A DNA stretch of 64,000 nucleotides from Microvirga thermotolerans (GTDB lineage: Bacteria; Pseudomonadota; Alphaproteobacteria; Rhizobiales; Beijerinckiaceae): contig NZ_CP045423.1 of NCBI RefSeq assembly GCF_009363855.1, forward strand, positions 2,076,001-2,140,000, read 5' to 3'. How positions within the stretch are numbered: position 1 is the first letter of the stretch; the number at the start of each line of letters is the position of its first letter. Shown one piece after another: positions 1-8,736 of this stretch. The notes beneath the pieces are model-generated. The model searched no databases, was not told where the DNA came from, and worked only from the letters and a program-made list of their open reading frames with translations. The translations under genes were made by a program, and so were the position numbers.

Positions 1-724
1 ACGCAGCGCCCCGCATCAGCACGGAGCCGATATGGGGCGACATGGCCACGTAGCGGATCCCCGCCGCCATGGCGGCGCCGAGGTTTTCGGGCGGGAGGGT
101 GCGGCGGGGCGCCGGCGGGTGCCAGCGGGCCAGCACCAGGAGAAGTCCCACATAGCTCACCGCGTTCACGGCGAAGGCGGCGAAGGCGCCGGCCGCGGCC
201 ACGATGACGCCCCCCAGCGCCGGCCCCACGCTGCGGGCGATGTTGAAGCCCATGCTGTTGAGGGCGATGGCGGCCGGCAGGTCGTGGCGCGGCACCATCT
301 CTCCCACCAGGGACTGCCAGGCCGGACCGTTGAAGGCGGTGCCGCAGCCGACGAGAAAGGTGAAGCCGAGGAGCAGCCATGGCGTCATGAGCCCCCAATA
401 GGTGAAGATCGTCAGGGCGATGGACACGGCAAAAAGGAACAGCTGCGAGGCGAGCATCAGCTTGCGCCGGTCCGAATTGTCGGCAATGGCCCCGGCGGCG
501 AGGGAAAAGAGCATGATCGGCAGCGTCGTGGACGCCTGCACCATCGCGACGAGATCCGCGGATCCGCCGATCGAGGTCATCAGCCAGGCGGCGCCGACCG
601 ATTGGATGAGGCCGCCGAAGTTCGAGGCCAGGCTCGCAACCCAGACCGCTCGAAAGATCCTGTGGCGAAACGGCGCCAGGGGCGAAGACGAATCTTTCGA
701 TATCTCGGGGTCTGCGGCGCTCAT
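1..724 (-). CDS. MFS transporter, 5' part (C-terminus beyond window)
   Basis: The first 241 codons of a major facilitator superfamily protein begin at the ATG at 724 and run off the left edge. The translation has a soluble start of about 30 residues, then alternating hydrophobic segments. A basic DNSDRRKLML stretch between TM2 and TM3 corresponds to the MFS signature loop. Segments such as GCGTAFNGPAWQSLV and NIARSVGPALGG resemble the EntS/MFS_3 exporter branch. Such proteins are inner-membrane, proton-driven exporters; the substrate cannot be read from the sequence. It lies 158 bp after the metallo-hydrolase gene on the same strand, so it may be the last gene of that transcript or have its own promoter. 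Confidence 0.85.
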   Translation of the reverse strand, partial: MSAADPEISKDSSSPLAPFRHRIFRAVWVASLASNFGGLIQSVGAAWLMTSIGGSADLVAMVQASTTLPIMLFSLAAGAIADNSDRRKLMLASQLFLFAVSIALTIFTYWGLMTPWLLLGFTFLVGCGTAFNGPAWQSLVGEMVPRHDLPAAIALNSMGFNIARSVGPALGGVIVAAAGAFAAFAVNAVSYVGLLLVLARWHPPAPRRTLPPENLGAAMAAGIRYVAMSPHIGSVLMRGAA

Positions 725-882
725 CGGGGCGATCTTGCGGATTCCGGAGGGGCGGGAAAGGGAGAAGGTACCGATCCGGCTAAACTAGCGTGAGTCGGCC
801 CCTCTTCCACCGGAAACCGCCCCGCCCTGCCCCGCTCGCTGCACGTGCCGCCAGCGCAAGACGCGAAGCGTGGCCGCGGGCT

Positions 883-1680
883 TCAAGGGATCTCGATCTT
901 CATTCCGTCATAGGCGGGTTCCACGTGCGGCGGCAGCTTGCCGCGAAGCACGTCGTAATCCAGGTCCGTGTGGAGATTCGTCAGGATCGCCCGCTTCGGT
1001 GCGACGCGCGCGATGAGGTCGAGCGCGTCCGCGACGGAGAAGTGGGTGGGGTGGGGCGTGTACCGCAGGGCATCGACGATGAGCACGTCGAGTTCCCGAA
1101 GGTGCTCGATGCTCGTCTCCGGCATCGTGCTGACGTCCGGCGCATAGGCCACCCTGCCGAAGCGGAAGCCCATGGCGTCGATGTCGCCGTGGATCATCCG
1201 GAAAGGCAGGGCATGGACCTCCCCTCCGGGCCCCCCGATGGAGAGCGGAACGCCGTCCTGAAGACGGAAGGCTTCGAGGATCGGGGGATAGCCGCTGCCG
1301 GGCGGCGTCTTGAAGCAGTAGCCGAACCGGCTCATGAGGATTTCGCTCGTCACCCGGTCCGCATAGGTCGGGATGCGGCGGCGCATCGCGATCGCCAGGG
1401 GGCGCAGATCGTCGATGCCGTGGATGTGATCCGCATGCTCGTGCGTGATCAGAACCGCGTCGAGGCGCGTCACGCCGGCGCCGATGAGCTGCTCCCGCAG
1501 GTCGGGCGACATGTCCACGAGGACGCTCGTCGTCCCGGCCGCCCCTGCCCTTTCCACGAGCACGGAGCACCGCCGCCTCCGGTTTCGCGGATTGTCCGGA
1601 TTGCAGGCTCCCCACCCGACCGCCACCCGCGGCACGCCGCCGGATGAGCCGCATCCGAGGATCGTCAGGGAGAGGCCCAT
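883..1680 (-). CDS. MBL-fold metallo-hydrolase, PhnP-like phosphodiesterase
   Basis: A 265-residue metallo-beta-lactamase-fold protein. The N-terminus (MGLSLTILGCGSSGGVPR) is the first strand and glycine loop typical of PhnP-type cyclic phosphodiesterases. The metal-binding HxHxDH motif is present as HEHADH, followed by more ligands (HGDID, then DALRY, then a late NLHTDLDY). It probably hydrolyses a phosphodiester or cyclic phosphate in the cytoplasm; the true substrate is unknown. The ATG at 1680 follows the tatD stop by one base, so the two are almost certainly co-translated. The open frame extends further upstream, but that part overlaps tatD and has no family similarity. A tatD plus MBL pair is common in alphaproteobacteria. 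Confidence 0.85.
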   Translation of the reverse strand: MGLSLTILGCGSSGGVPRVAVGWGACNPDNPRNRRRRCSVLVERAGAAGTTSVLVDMSPDLREQLIGAGVTRLDAVLITHEHADHIHGIDDLRPLAIAMRRRIPTYADRVTSEILMSRFGYCFKTPPGSGYPPILEAFRLQDGVPLSIGGPGGEVHALPFRMIHGDIDAMGFRFGRVAYAPDVSTMPETSIEHLRELDVLIVDALRYTPHPTHFSVADALDLIARVAPKRAILTNLHTDLDYDVLRGKLPPHVEPAYDGMKIEIP

Positions 1681-1681
1681 G

Positions 1682-2473
1682 TCACGCCCGTCCGTCGGCG
1701 GCCGCCGCCTTGGAGAAGAGGCGGTAGAAATTGCCGGTCGTGATGGCGGCCATCTCTTCTTCCGGGACGCCGACGACCTCCGCCAGCACGCGGGCGGTAT
1801 GGGCGACATAGGCCGGTTCGTTCGTCTTGCCCCTGAACGGCACGGGGGCGAGATAGGGCGCATCCGTCTCGACCAGGAGCCTGTCCCGCGGCACGCGGGC
1901 CGCGATCCGCCGGATTTCGTCCGAGTTCCTGAAGGTGAGAATTCCGGAGAAGGACACGTAGAGCCCGAGCTCCACCCCGGTGGAGGCAAGCTCCGCGCCC
2001 GACGAGAAGCAGTGCAGCACCGCTTTGAAGGGCCCGATCCGCATTTCCTCGGTCAGGATGGCGATCATGTCCTCGTCCGCGTCGCGGGCATGGATGACGA
2101 GCGGCAGGCCCGTCTCCCTCGCGGCGGCGATGTGGGTGCGAAACACCTGGCGCTGCACGTCGCGCGGGCTCTTGTCGTAATAGTAGTCGAGGCCGGCCTC
2201 CCCGATCGCGACGCAGCGGGGGTGCTGCGAGAGCTCTACGAGGCGCCGAGCCGGCACGTCCGGCTCCGCCGCCGCATTGTGGGGGTGAGTGCCCACCGTG
2301 AAGAACACGTTCTCGTGCGCTTCCGCCAGGGCCTTGTAGGTTTCGTAGCGGGCCACATGGGTCGAGATCGTGACCATGCGCCGGACGTTCGCGGCAGAAG
2401 CCGCGTTCAGCACGTCCGTCAAGCGGTCCCGCAGATCCGGGAAGTCCAGGTGGCAGTGGCTGTCGATCAGCAT
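1682..2473 (-). CDS. tatD: TatD family metal-dependent hydrolase/DNase
   Basis: A 263-residue TIM-barrel hydrolase of the TatD family. The start MLIDSHCHLDFP carries the HxH metal motif on strand 1. Other family motifs follow: TVGTHPHNA, AIGEAGLDYYY, QRQVFRTHIAAA, VIHARDADED and a C-terminal VETDAPYLAP. Family members are Mg-dependent 3'-5' exonucleases/DNases in the cytoplasm. I placed the start at 2473 because the first strand begins there, although the frame is open to 2518. It is followed after one base by the PhnP-like hydrolase and preceded at 102 bp by the GH1 gene. In many relatives metG and tatD are adjacent, so the GH1 gene looks inserted. Confidence 0.93.
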   Translation of the reverse strand: MLIDSHCHLDFPDLRDRLTDVLNAASAANVRRMVTISTHVARYETYKALAEAHENVFFTVGTHPHNAAAEPDVPARRLVELSQHPRCVAIGEAGLDYYYDKSPRDVQRQVFRTHIAAARETGLPLVIHARDADEDMIAILTEEMRIGPFKAVLHCFSSGAELASTGVELGLYVSFSGILTFRNSDEIRRIAARVPRDRLLVETDAPYLAPVPFRGKTNEPAYVAHTARVLAEVVGVPEEEMAAITTGNFYRLFSKAAAADGRA

Positions 2474-2575
2474 GAGGAATCGCCCCTCCTCCTCCGGCGA
2501 GCCGGCAGGGCCTTCCATAAAGCGGATGGGACGGCGTTCGTCCAGACGGCGCGAACCGGCACGCGGCGGCCCACC

Positions 2576-3889
2576 TCACTGGGCCGCCTGCTGGAATTCC
2601 TCCTCTTCCTCGTTCTGGCGCATGGCCCTCGTGACCTCCCGCTGACGGCGCACGGGTCTCTCGTCGTACTCGCTCGGAAGCGCCACGGGCACCCTGAGGC
2701 ACACGCTCTGGGCGGGCAGCACGTCCCGCCAGTCGCGGATCAGCTGCCGGTATGCGCGGCCCACGGGCCGGATGTTGCGGTCGAGGTCGAAGAGGCCGAC
2801 CGGCGTGATCCGGTTGTTCTCCTGGCGGAGCGCCACGTCCCAGTCCACCTGGTCGGTCAGCGAGTACCAGGTGAACCCGACGACCGGGACGCCTGTGTTG
2901 CGGATGCGCAGGACGTTGGCCCATTGCTTCCAGAGCCAGTTGACGGCCTCATCGCCGTCGGGCCCTTCCACGATGTTCGTCTCGGTGTGCATCACCGGCA
3001 GCCTGTAGCGGTCGTAGTATTGCCGCGTGATCTCGTCGTAGCCGAAGACATCGCCGGCGGCGCGGGTGATGCCGTTGGCCTGCACCCTGTGCTCGTTGGT
3101 GATGTAGTAATCGTTGCCCATGATGCAGTGATGGCGCAGCGACGAGCGGTTGAGGAAGAAATGGTATTCCTCCCGCGTCATGCCGTTGTCCATCAGGTAT
3201 TCGTACATCTCGGAGTCGACCCTGCGGCCGTAGTTCAGGTCGAGGGACAGGAATCTCCTGGAGTTCATGATCTCCGCCGGCTTGATCGCGGCAGGATTTT
3301 CAGCGTGGAAATACTCCGTCGACTCGCTCTGGACGAAAATGGCGTCGGGGCGGACCTTCAGGATCTGCTCCATGGCGAGCACGTTCGCCTTCACAATATG
3401 CTTGAGCGCCGTCACGAAGCCCCGGTCGGAGGCAAGCTGCTCGTTCCACCAGCCATAGGCGGCGGAGAACAGGGCGCAGATGAACATCTCGTTGATGGGC
3501 GTATAGAGCTGCACCCACGGATAGCGCCTGGCGAAATCGCAGGCATAGCCCGCGAACAGGTCCGGAAAATCCGGGTTCTGGAAGTTCCCGATCCAGTCGG
3601 GCACGCCGAAATGGCACAGGTCGACGACGGGGATGATGTCGCGGCGCTCGATTTCCTCGAATGTCAGATCCGGGAACGACCAGTCGTAGCGGCCGGGTCC
3701 GAGGAAGGTCCTGTGCAGAGGCGGACCGTAGCGCAGGACGTTGATCTCGAGTTCCCGCAGGAGGTCGAAATCGGTCTTCCAGTGTTCGTAATGGCCGCAC
3801 TTCTCCATCTCGTCGATGCGGGTGCGGCCATTGTTGATCGTCGGGATGCTGTTTTCGATCCCGGTGGCGAACATGAAGGTCGTGAACAT
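2576..3889 (-). CDS. Glycoside hydrolase family 1-like protein (beta-glucosidase fold)
   Basis: A 437-residue protein with the GH1 (clan A) layout. The acid/base glutamate is visible in TPINEM (E134) and the nucleophile glutamate in HTETN (E303), where the usual motif is TENG. Substrate-binding features are degenerate compared with classical beta-glucosidases, so the sugar specificity is open. There is no signal peptide, so it should be cytoplasmic. The C-terminus has an acidic NEEEEEFQQ tail. It sits between metG and tatD, which are usually neighbours. Its Shine-Dalgarno sequence (GGAAG, 5 bases before the ATG) lies in one arm of a hairpin right after metG. Alternative: a non-catalytic or transglycosylating GH1 relative. 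Confidence 0.8.
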   Translation of the reverse strand: MFTTFMFATGIENSIPTINNGRTRIDEMEKCGHYEHWKTDFDLLRELEINVLRYGPPLHRTFLGPGRYDWSFPDLTFEEIERRDIIPVVDLCHFGVPDWIGNFQNPDFPDLFAGYACDFARRYPWVQLYTPINEMFICALFSAAYGWWNEQLASDRGFVTALKHIVKANVLAMEQILKVRPDAIFVQSESTEYFHAENPAAIKPAEIMNSRRFLSLDLNYGRRVDSEMYEYLMDNGMTREEYHFFLNRSSLRHHCIMGNDYYITNEHRVQANGITRAAGDVFGYDEITRQYYDRYRLPVMHTETNIVEGPDGDEAVNWLWKQWANVLRIRNTGVPVVGFTWYSLTDQVDWDVALRQENNRITPVGLFDLDRNIRPVGRAYRQLIRDWRDVLPAQSVCLRVPVALPSEYDERPVRRQREVTRAMRQNEEEEEFQQAAQ

Positions 3890-3894
3890 CGAAA

Positions 3895-3931
3895 CTTCCG
3901 CTGAGGCCGAGACGGCCGTCCGAAGCGGAAG
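3895..3931 (-). promoter_or_regulatory. Hairpin after metG that covers the GH1 ribosome binding site
   Basis: On the minus strand, CTTCCGCT (3931-3924) pairs perfectly with AGCGGAAG (3902-3895). The self-complementary GACGGCCGTC (3920-3911) lies between them. The second arm contains the GGAAG Shine-Dalgarno of the GH1 gene whose ATG is at 3889. The structure starts 2 bases after the metG stop. It could be a weak terminator/attenuator or a translational gate for the GH1 gene. Confidence 0.5.
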
Positions 3932-3933
3932 CG

Positions 3934-5484
3934 TCAGACGGCCTCCGCCTCCACATAACGCGGGAAGATCGGCTCAGGTTGCGGAAGAGGGGTGCCGGGC
4001 ACGAGCCTGTGGTCGGCGCCGATCCTCGCCATGACCCTCCCCTCCTCCGGAATCGCGAGCAGATTCAGGAGCTTGCCGGCGGCCGTCGGCACGAAGGGCT
4101 GGGCCAGGATTCCCACCGCGCGCAGCACCTCCGCCGTCACGTAGAGCACCGTGGCCATGCGGGCCGGATCCTGCTTGCGAAGGACCCAGGGCTCCTGGGA
4201 GGCGAAGTAGCGGTTGGCCTCCGCCACGACGGCCCAGATCTCACCGAGGGCCGTGTGGAGGGCGAAATCCTTGAGGGCCGCCCTCGCCTTCCCCGGCAGC
4301 GCATCCGCCTGCCAGAGCATGTCCCGGTCGGCCTGCGTGAATTCCCCCGGCTCCGGAACGGCCGCGCCGCAGTTCTTCGCGATCATCGACAGGGAGCGCT
4401 GGGCGAGGTTCCCGAGGTCGTTCGCCAGATCCGCGTTGATGCGGTTGACGATGGCCTCGTGGGAATAGTTGCCGTCCTGGCCGAAGGGCACTTCCCGCAG
4501 GAAGAAATAGCGCAGCTGGTCGACGCCGTAGGTGTCCGCTAGGTCGAACGGGTCGATCACGTTGCCGACCGACTTGGACATCTTCTCGCCCCGGTTGAAC
4601 AGGAAGCCGTGGCCGAAGACCCGCTTCGGCAGCGGGATGCCGGCGGACATGAGGAAGGCAGGCCAGTAGACCGTGTGGAAGCGCACGATGTCCTTGCCGA
4701 TGATGTGGACGTCGGCAGGCCAGTAGTGCCAGCGGGGGTTGCTCTCGTCCGGGAAGCCGCAGCCCGTCAGGTAATTGTTGAGAGCGTCGATCCAGACGTA
4801 CATCACGTGCTTCGGATCGCCCGGGACCGGCAGGCCCCAGTTGAACGTCGTGCGGCTGATCGAAAGATCCTGCAGGCCGGAGCGGACGAAGCTCACGATC
4901 TCGTTGCGCCGCGTCTCGGGGCTGACGAATTCGGGATTGGCTTCGTAATGGGCGAGCAGCCTGTCCTGATAGGCCGAGAGGCGGAAGAAGTAGCTCTCCT
5001 CCTCGATCCATTCCACCGGCGTTCCCGTGGGCGCGCGCCAGCTCCCGTCCGGCTGCCTCGTCAGCTCGCTCTCGTCGTAGTAGGCCTCGTCGCGCACCGA
5101 GTACCAGCCGGAATACTTGGAGAGATAGATGTCCCCCCTCTCCTGCATGCGGCGCCAGAGCTCGTGCGTCGAGGTCAGGTGGTCGGCATCGGTGGTGCGG
5201 ATGAACCGGTCGTAGGAGCAGTTCAGGCGGTCGGCCATCGCCTTGAACTTGGCCGCCATTTCGTCGACGAAGGCCTTCGGCGTCGTTCCGCTGCGGTCCG
5301 CCGTCTGCTGGATCTTCAGCCCGTGCTCGTCCGTGCCCGTCATGAAGAACACGTCGAACCCGTCGATGCGCTTGAACCGCGCGATCGCGTCGGAGGCGAC
5401 GATCTCGTAGGCGTGGCCGATATGGGGGGCCCCATTCGGGTACGAGATGGCCGTCGTGATGTAGAATTTCTCTTTCTCGGCCAT
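3934..5484 (-). CDS. metG: Methionyl-tRNA synthetase
   Basis: A 516-residue class I aminoacyl-tRNA synthetase that charges tRNA-Met. The Rossmann-fold HIGH motif is HIGH at residues 21-24 ([12 protein letters not shown]) and the KMSKS loop is in [10 protein letters not shown]. Family blocks such as [27 protein letters not shown] and [16 protein letters not shown] confirm methionine specificity. The length matches the short alphaproteobacterial form without the C-terminal tRNA-binding domain. The start at 5484 has AAGGA seven bases upstream. It is 38 bp after holB on the same strand, in an order (tmk-holB-metG-tatD) common in this class. Confidence 0.98.
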   Translation of the reverse strand: MAEKEKFYITTAISYPNGAPHIGHAYEIVASDAIARFKRIDGFDVFFMTGTDEHGLKIQQTADRSGTTPKAFVDEMAAKFKAMADRLNCSYDRFIRTTDADHLTSTHELWRRMQERGDIYLSKYSGWYSVRDEAYYDESELTRQPDGSWRAPTGTPVEWIEEESYFFRLSAYQDRLLAHYEANPEFVSPETRRNEIVSFVRSGLQDLSISRTTFNWGLPVPGDPKHVMYVWIDALNNYLTGCGFPDESNPRWHYWPADVHIIGKDIVRFHTVYWPAFLMSAGIPLPKRVFGHGFLFNRGEKMSKSVGNVIDPFDLADTYGVDQLRYFFLREVPFGQDGNYSHEAIVNRINADLANDLGNLAQRSLSMIAKNCGAAVPEPGEFTQADRDMLWQADALPGKARAALKDFALHTALGEIWAVVAEANRYFASQEPWVLRKQDPARMATVLYVTAEVLRAVGILAQPFVPTAAGKLLNLLAIPEEGRVMARIGADHRLVPGTPLPQPEPIFPRYVEAEAV

Positions 5485-5522
5485 GGCAGATCCTTGCTCG
5501 AACGATGTCTCCCGGCAATGCC

Positions 5523-6599
5523 CTAGGCCGCCCGCCGGACCGCGTCGGCAAGGTCGTCGAACATCGTCAGGATGAAGGGCCGGCGGTCGAGGTTGTAGAC
5601 GTCGATCTCTCGCGCCGAGCGGCCGATCTTCTCACACACCTCCACCAAAGGCGCAAGGCGCCGCGGACCCAGGCCCGCGCGCGCATGGAGCTGCGCCGAG
5701 ACCCATCGCTGCACCGTATCGAGCATCAGCTCGTAGTTCTCGTCCGCATCCTTTCGGGCAAGCGCCTCCGCGAGCGAGAGCACCTGCCGCATGTCGGCCC
5801 GGGGAAGGCGTTCGAGCAGGGCGGTGACCTGCCCGACGAAGGCGACCCTGTCCCCGTCCAGAAGCTCGAGGGTGCGCCGCACCGACCCCTCCCCCAGGCG
5901 GAGCGCCTCGTCGACGACGTCCGGGGGCATGTCCGACCAGGGGGCGCCGAGAGAGGCGATGGCCGCGCGCACGGACGCGTCGTCGAGAGGGCGCAGGAGC
6001 AGGCGTCGGCAGCGGGACCGGATCGTGGGAAGGACCCGCTGCGGCGCATGGCTCACGATGAGGAAAAGGGAGCGCGGGGGCGGCTCCTCGATCACCTTCA
6101 GGAGGGCATTGGCGCTGGCCACCGTCAGGTCCTCGGCGCTGTCGACGATGCAGACCCGGTAGCCGCCATCGGCCGCCGTCGAGGCGAAGGTGGCAAGGGC
6201 GCGCCGCACCGCCTCTACCGGAATGGTCGCCGAGGGCCCCTTCTTGTCCGTGGCCGGCGCCCGCCGGAGGACCGCCAGATTGGGATGGGAAAGGGCCATG
6301 ACCTGCCGGGCCACGTTCGCCTGCGGGTCCATGTCGAGGCGGCCGGAAGCAGACCCTGCCGCGCGGCTGGGGTCGAGCACGGTCCGCGCGACCCGGTAGG
6401 CCAGGGTCGCCTTCCCGATCCCCTGCGGGCCTCCGATCAGCCAGGCGTGGTGGAGCCGTCCGCTCCGGAGGCCTTCGACGAAGGCCGCCTCTCCCTCCTC
6501 GTGGCCGAAGAAGGCGAACTGCTCCCGCGGATGGGGCGCCCCCTCGAACCGGTCCGGTTCGTCCGCGGCGGGCTCTCGGGAGACGGGCTCACGCGACAT
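5523..6599 (-). CDS. holB: DNA polymerase III subunit delta'
   Basis: A 358-residue AAA+ clamp-loader subunit. The P-loop is [13 protein letters not shown] (residues 57-69), in the usual delta' form. It is followed by a sensor-type stretch ([29 protein letters not shown]) and an arginine-rich RSRCRRL segment. Delta' is a structural part of the clamp loader that opens the beta clamp. The start at 6599 overlaps the end of tmk by 11 bp, which suggests translational coupling; tmk-holB is a widespread pair. The N-terminal 20 residues are Glu/Pro-rich and variable. Confidence 0.95.
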   Translation of the reverse strand: MSREPVSREPAADEPDRFEGAPHPREQFAFFGHEEGEAAFVEGLRSGRLHHAWLIGGPQGIGKATLAYRVARTVLDPSRAAGSASGRLDMDPQANVARQVMALSHPNLAVLRRAPATDKKGPSATIPVEAVRRALATFASTAADGGYRVCIVDSAEDLTVASANALLKVIEEPPPRSLFLIVSHAPQRVLPTIRSRCRRLLLRPLDDASVRAAIASLGAPWSDMPPDVVDEALRLGEGSVRRTLELLDGDRVAFVGQVTALLERLPRADMRQVLSLAEALARKDADENYELMLDTVQRWVSAQLHARAGLGPRRLAPLVEVCEKIGRSAREIDVYNLDRRPFILTMFDDLADAVRRAA

Positions 6600-7278
6600 G
6601 GTCGCACGCCGCCTCGGACGGGCGCGCCTCGCCCGACGTCAGCTCCGGCAGCCGCTCCCGGAGGGTCGCCCAGATCGCCTCCTCGACCTCGTCCGGGTCG
6701 CGGTCCGCGTCGATGACGACGCAACGCTCCGGCGCGGCCTTCGCGATGGCGAGGAAGGCGTCGCGAAGGGTTCGGTGGAAGGCGATGTCCTCCTGCTCGA
6801 ACCGGTCGGCGCCTTCGCGCCGGTCCGCCAGGCGTTGCCGGACGCGGGACAGGCCGACCTCCGCCGGAAGATCGAGGATGAAGGTCACGTCCGGGCGCAG
6901 GTCCCTGAGCGCGGTCCGCTCCAGGCTCTGGATCAGCGCGGCATCGACCTGTCCGAACGCCCCCTGATAGGCCTTGGTCGAGTCCGCGAAACGGTCGCAG
7001 AGCACGTGAACGCCCCGCTCGAGGGCCGGCACGATGGTCCTGTCGATGTGGTCGATGCGGGCCGCGGTGAACAGCAGCGCCTCCGCGAAGGGCCCCAGAT
7101 GCTTCGCCCTGCCCTCCAGGAGGAACGACCGGATCTTTTCCGCCTGGGGCGACCCGCCGGGCTCGCGGGTGGAAAGGACCTCCCGCGAGGCCGCCTCCAG
7201 GCGCCTCCTGAGGCGCTCGATCTGGGTCGATTTCCCGGCCCCCTCGCCTCCCTCGAACGTGATGAAGCGGCCGGTCAT
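6589..7278 (-). CDS. tmk: Thymidylate kinase
   Basis: A 229-residue dTMP kinase that makes dTDP for DNA synthesis. The P-loop EGGEGAGKST is at residues 9-18, the DRF/DR(Y)-type dTMP site is in CDRFADST, and the LID-type region is RQRLADRREGADRFEQ. The Met at 7278 is chosen because family members begin with (M)xGxFITFEG. It overlaps the preceding carboxypeptidase stop by one base (TGATG), and its own stop lies 11 bp inside holB. Confidence 0.97.
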   Translation of the reverse strand: MTGRFITFEGGEGAGKSTQIERLRRRLEAASREVLSTREPGGSPQAEKIRSFLLEGRAKHLGPFAEALLFTAARIDHIDRTIVPALERGVHVLCDRFADSTKAYQGAFGQVDAALIQSLERTALRDLRPDVTFILDLPAEVGLSRVRQRLADRREGADRFEQEDIAFHRTLRDAFLAIAKAAPERCVVIDADRDPDEVEEAIWATLRERLPELTSGEARPSEAACDHVA

Positions 7279-8495
7279 CAAATGCGTTCGAGCAGGCTCG
7301 AGAAGGCGCGGCGCGCCCAGCCCGTGCTGAATTCCATGAGGCCGTCGAGCGCCCGCTGGCTCAGCGTGCCCACCTGGACGTCCTCGCCGGCATAAAGAGG
7401 CAGCTCCACCGCCTTCATCTCGCCCCTGTTCACCTGAAGCTTGGCCACTTCGGCTCCCTTCTGCACCGGCGCCCGGAGCGGGCCGGTATAGACGATGCGG
7501 GCGGTGACCCGCTCCGTCTCGCCACGGGGCACGAGTACACGAACCGGCCTCTTGGAGACAAGCGGCAGCGACCGGCGGTCGCCGCCGAAGACCTGGGCCT
7601 CCCCGACCACCTGCCCCTCCTGGAACAGCTGCCGGGATTCGAAGGCCCGGAATCCCCAATCCAGGAGCTTTCGGGATTCGTTCGCCCGGTCCTTGGCGGT
7701 CTTCAGGCCGTTGACGACGACCACGAGACGCTGACCGTTCTGAACGGCCGAGCCGACGAGGCCGTAGCCGGATTCCTCGATGTAACCGGTCTTGAGGCCG
7801 TCGGCTCCGATGTTGAAGGCGAAGAGCGGATTGCGGTTCAGCTGCCGGATCTTGTTCCAGGTGAACTCCCGTTCGCCGAACATCTTGTAGAGCTCCGGAT
7901 AGGTCCGGATGATGTGCAGGGCGAGCATGGCGAGTTCCCGCACCGTTACCTTCTGAGCGGGATCGGCATAGCCGGTCGGGTTGCGGAAGGTGGACTTGGT
8001 CAGGCCGAGCTGCCGCGCCCGCTCGTTCATGCGCCGGGCGAAGTTCTCCTCCGTGCCCGAGATGCCTTCCGCGATGGCGATGGCCGCGTCGTTGCCGGAC
8101 TGGACGATCAGCCCGCGCAGGAGATCCTCAAGCCGAACGCTCGAGTTCACCTTCGCGAACATGGAGGAGCCGCCGGAGCTCGCCCCTCCGGTCTTCCAGG
8201 CATGCTCCGAGACCACGAATTCCGTGTCCATGGTCAGACGGCCGCCTTTCAGCTCGTTGAAGACGATTTCGGCCGTCATGATCTTCGCCATGCTGGCAGG
8301 CGCCACCAGCTCGTCGGCATTCTTCTCGAAGAGAACGGCCTCCGAATCCGCATCGATGAGAATCGCGGTGGGCGCGACGGTCTGGAACGATTCCGCCCTC
8401 ACCTCGCTCGGAACTCCCCAGAAAAACGGCAGAAGGCTCAGAACCGCAAGAAAACGGGCGCATTTCCCGGAAGCTGCGCGAGCAAAGAAGGCCAT
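7278..8495 (-). CDS. D-alanyl-D-alanine carboxypeptidase (PBP5/6 family)
   Basis: A 405-residue periplasmic serine peptidase of the S11 family that trims the terminal D-Ala from peptidoglycan stem peptides. The catalytic SxxK is SMAK (residues 68-71), the second motif is SGN (in VQSGNDAAIA) and the third is KTG (in DGLKTGYIE). An N-terminal signal peptide ends near VRA-ES at about residue 34. The C-terminal beta domain follows, with a possible amphipathic tail (FSTGWARRAFSSLLERI) for membrane association. The ATG at 8495 is preceded by AGGGAAGAG. It is first in a minus-strand run with tmk and holB. Confidence 0.95.
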   Translation of the reverse strand: MAFFARAASGKCARFLAVLSLLPFFWGVPSEVRAESFQTVAPTAILIDADSEAVLFEKNADELVAPASMAKIMTAEIVFNELKGGRLTMDTEFVVSEHAWKTGGASSGGSSMFAKVNSSVRLEDLLRGLIVQSGNDAAIAIAEGISGTEENFARRMNERARQLGLTKSTFRNPTGYADPAQKVTVRELAMLALHIIRTYPELYKMFGEREFTWNKIRQLNRNPLFAFNIGADGLKTGYIEESGYGLVGSAVQNGQRLVVVVNGLKTAKDRANESRKLLDWGFRAFESRQLFQEGQVVGEAQVFGGDRRSLPLVSKRPVRVLVPRGETERVTARIVYTGPLRAPVQKGAEVAKLQVNRGEMKAVELPLYAGEDVQVGTLSQRALDGLMEFSTGWARRAFSSLLERI

Positions 8496-8666
8496 GATCC
8501 AACTCTTCCCTAGGGTGAGTTGAATCTGTAGCACAGTTCCGGCGATTCAACGCCAGAGCTGGCTGCACCTTGCGCCCGTTCACATGCCGTCAGGTTTCGA
8601 CCTCAGACGACATGACGCGGATGCCTCGACGGCGCCTTATGCCTAAAGCCGCTCAGAACGAACTCC

Positions 8667-8693
8667 TCCGGCCCCACCAAACGGGAGGCCGGA
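8667..8693 (-). terminator. Possible terminator after rlpA
   Basis: A 7-bp inverted repeat TCCGGCC/GGCCGGA with a 13-base loop lies 44-70 bases after the rlpA stop. There is no clear T tract, so the call is weak. Confidence 0.3.
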
Positions 8694-8736
8694 CGAACCG
8701 AAAGGGGCTCCCTTCGCTGCCGGGCCAAGACCGCGT

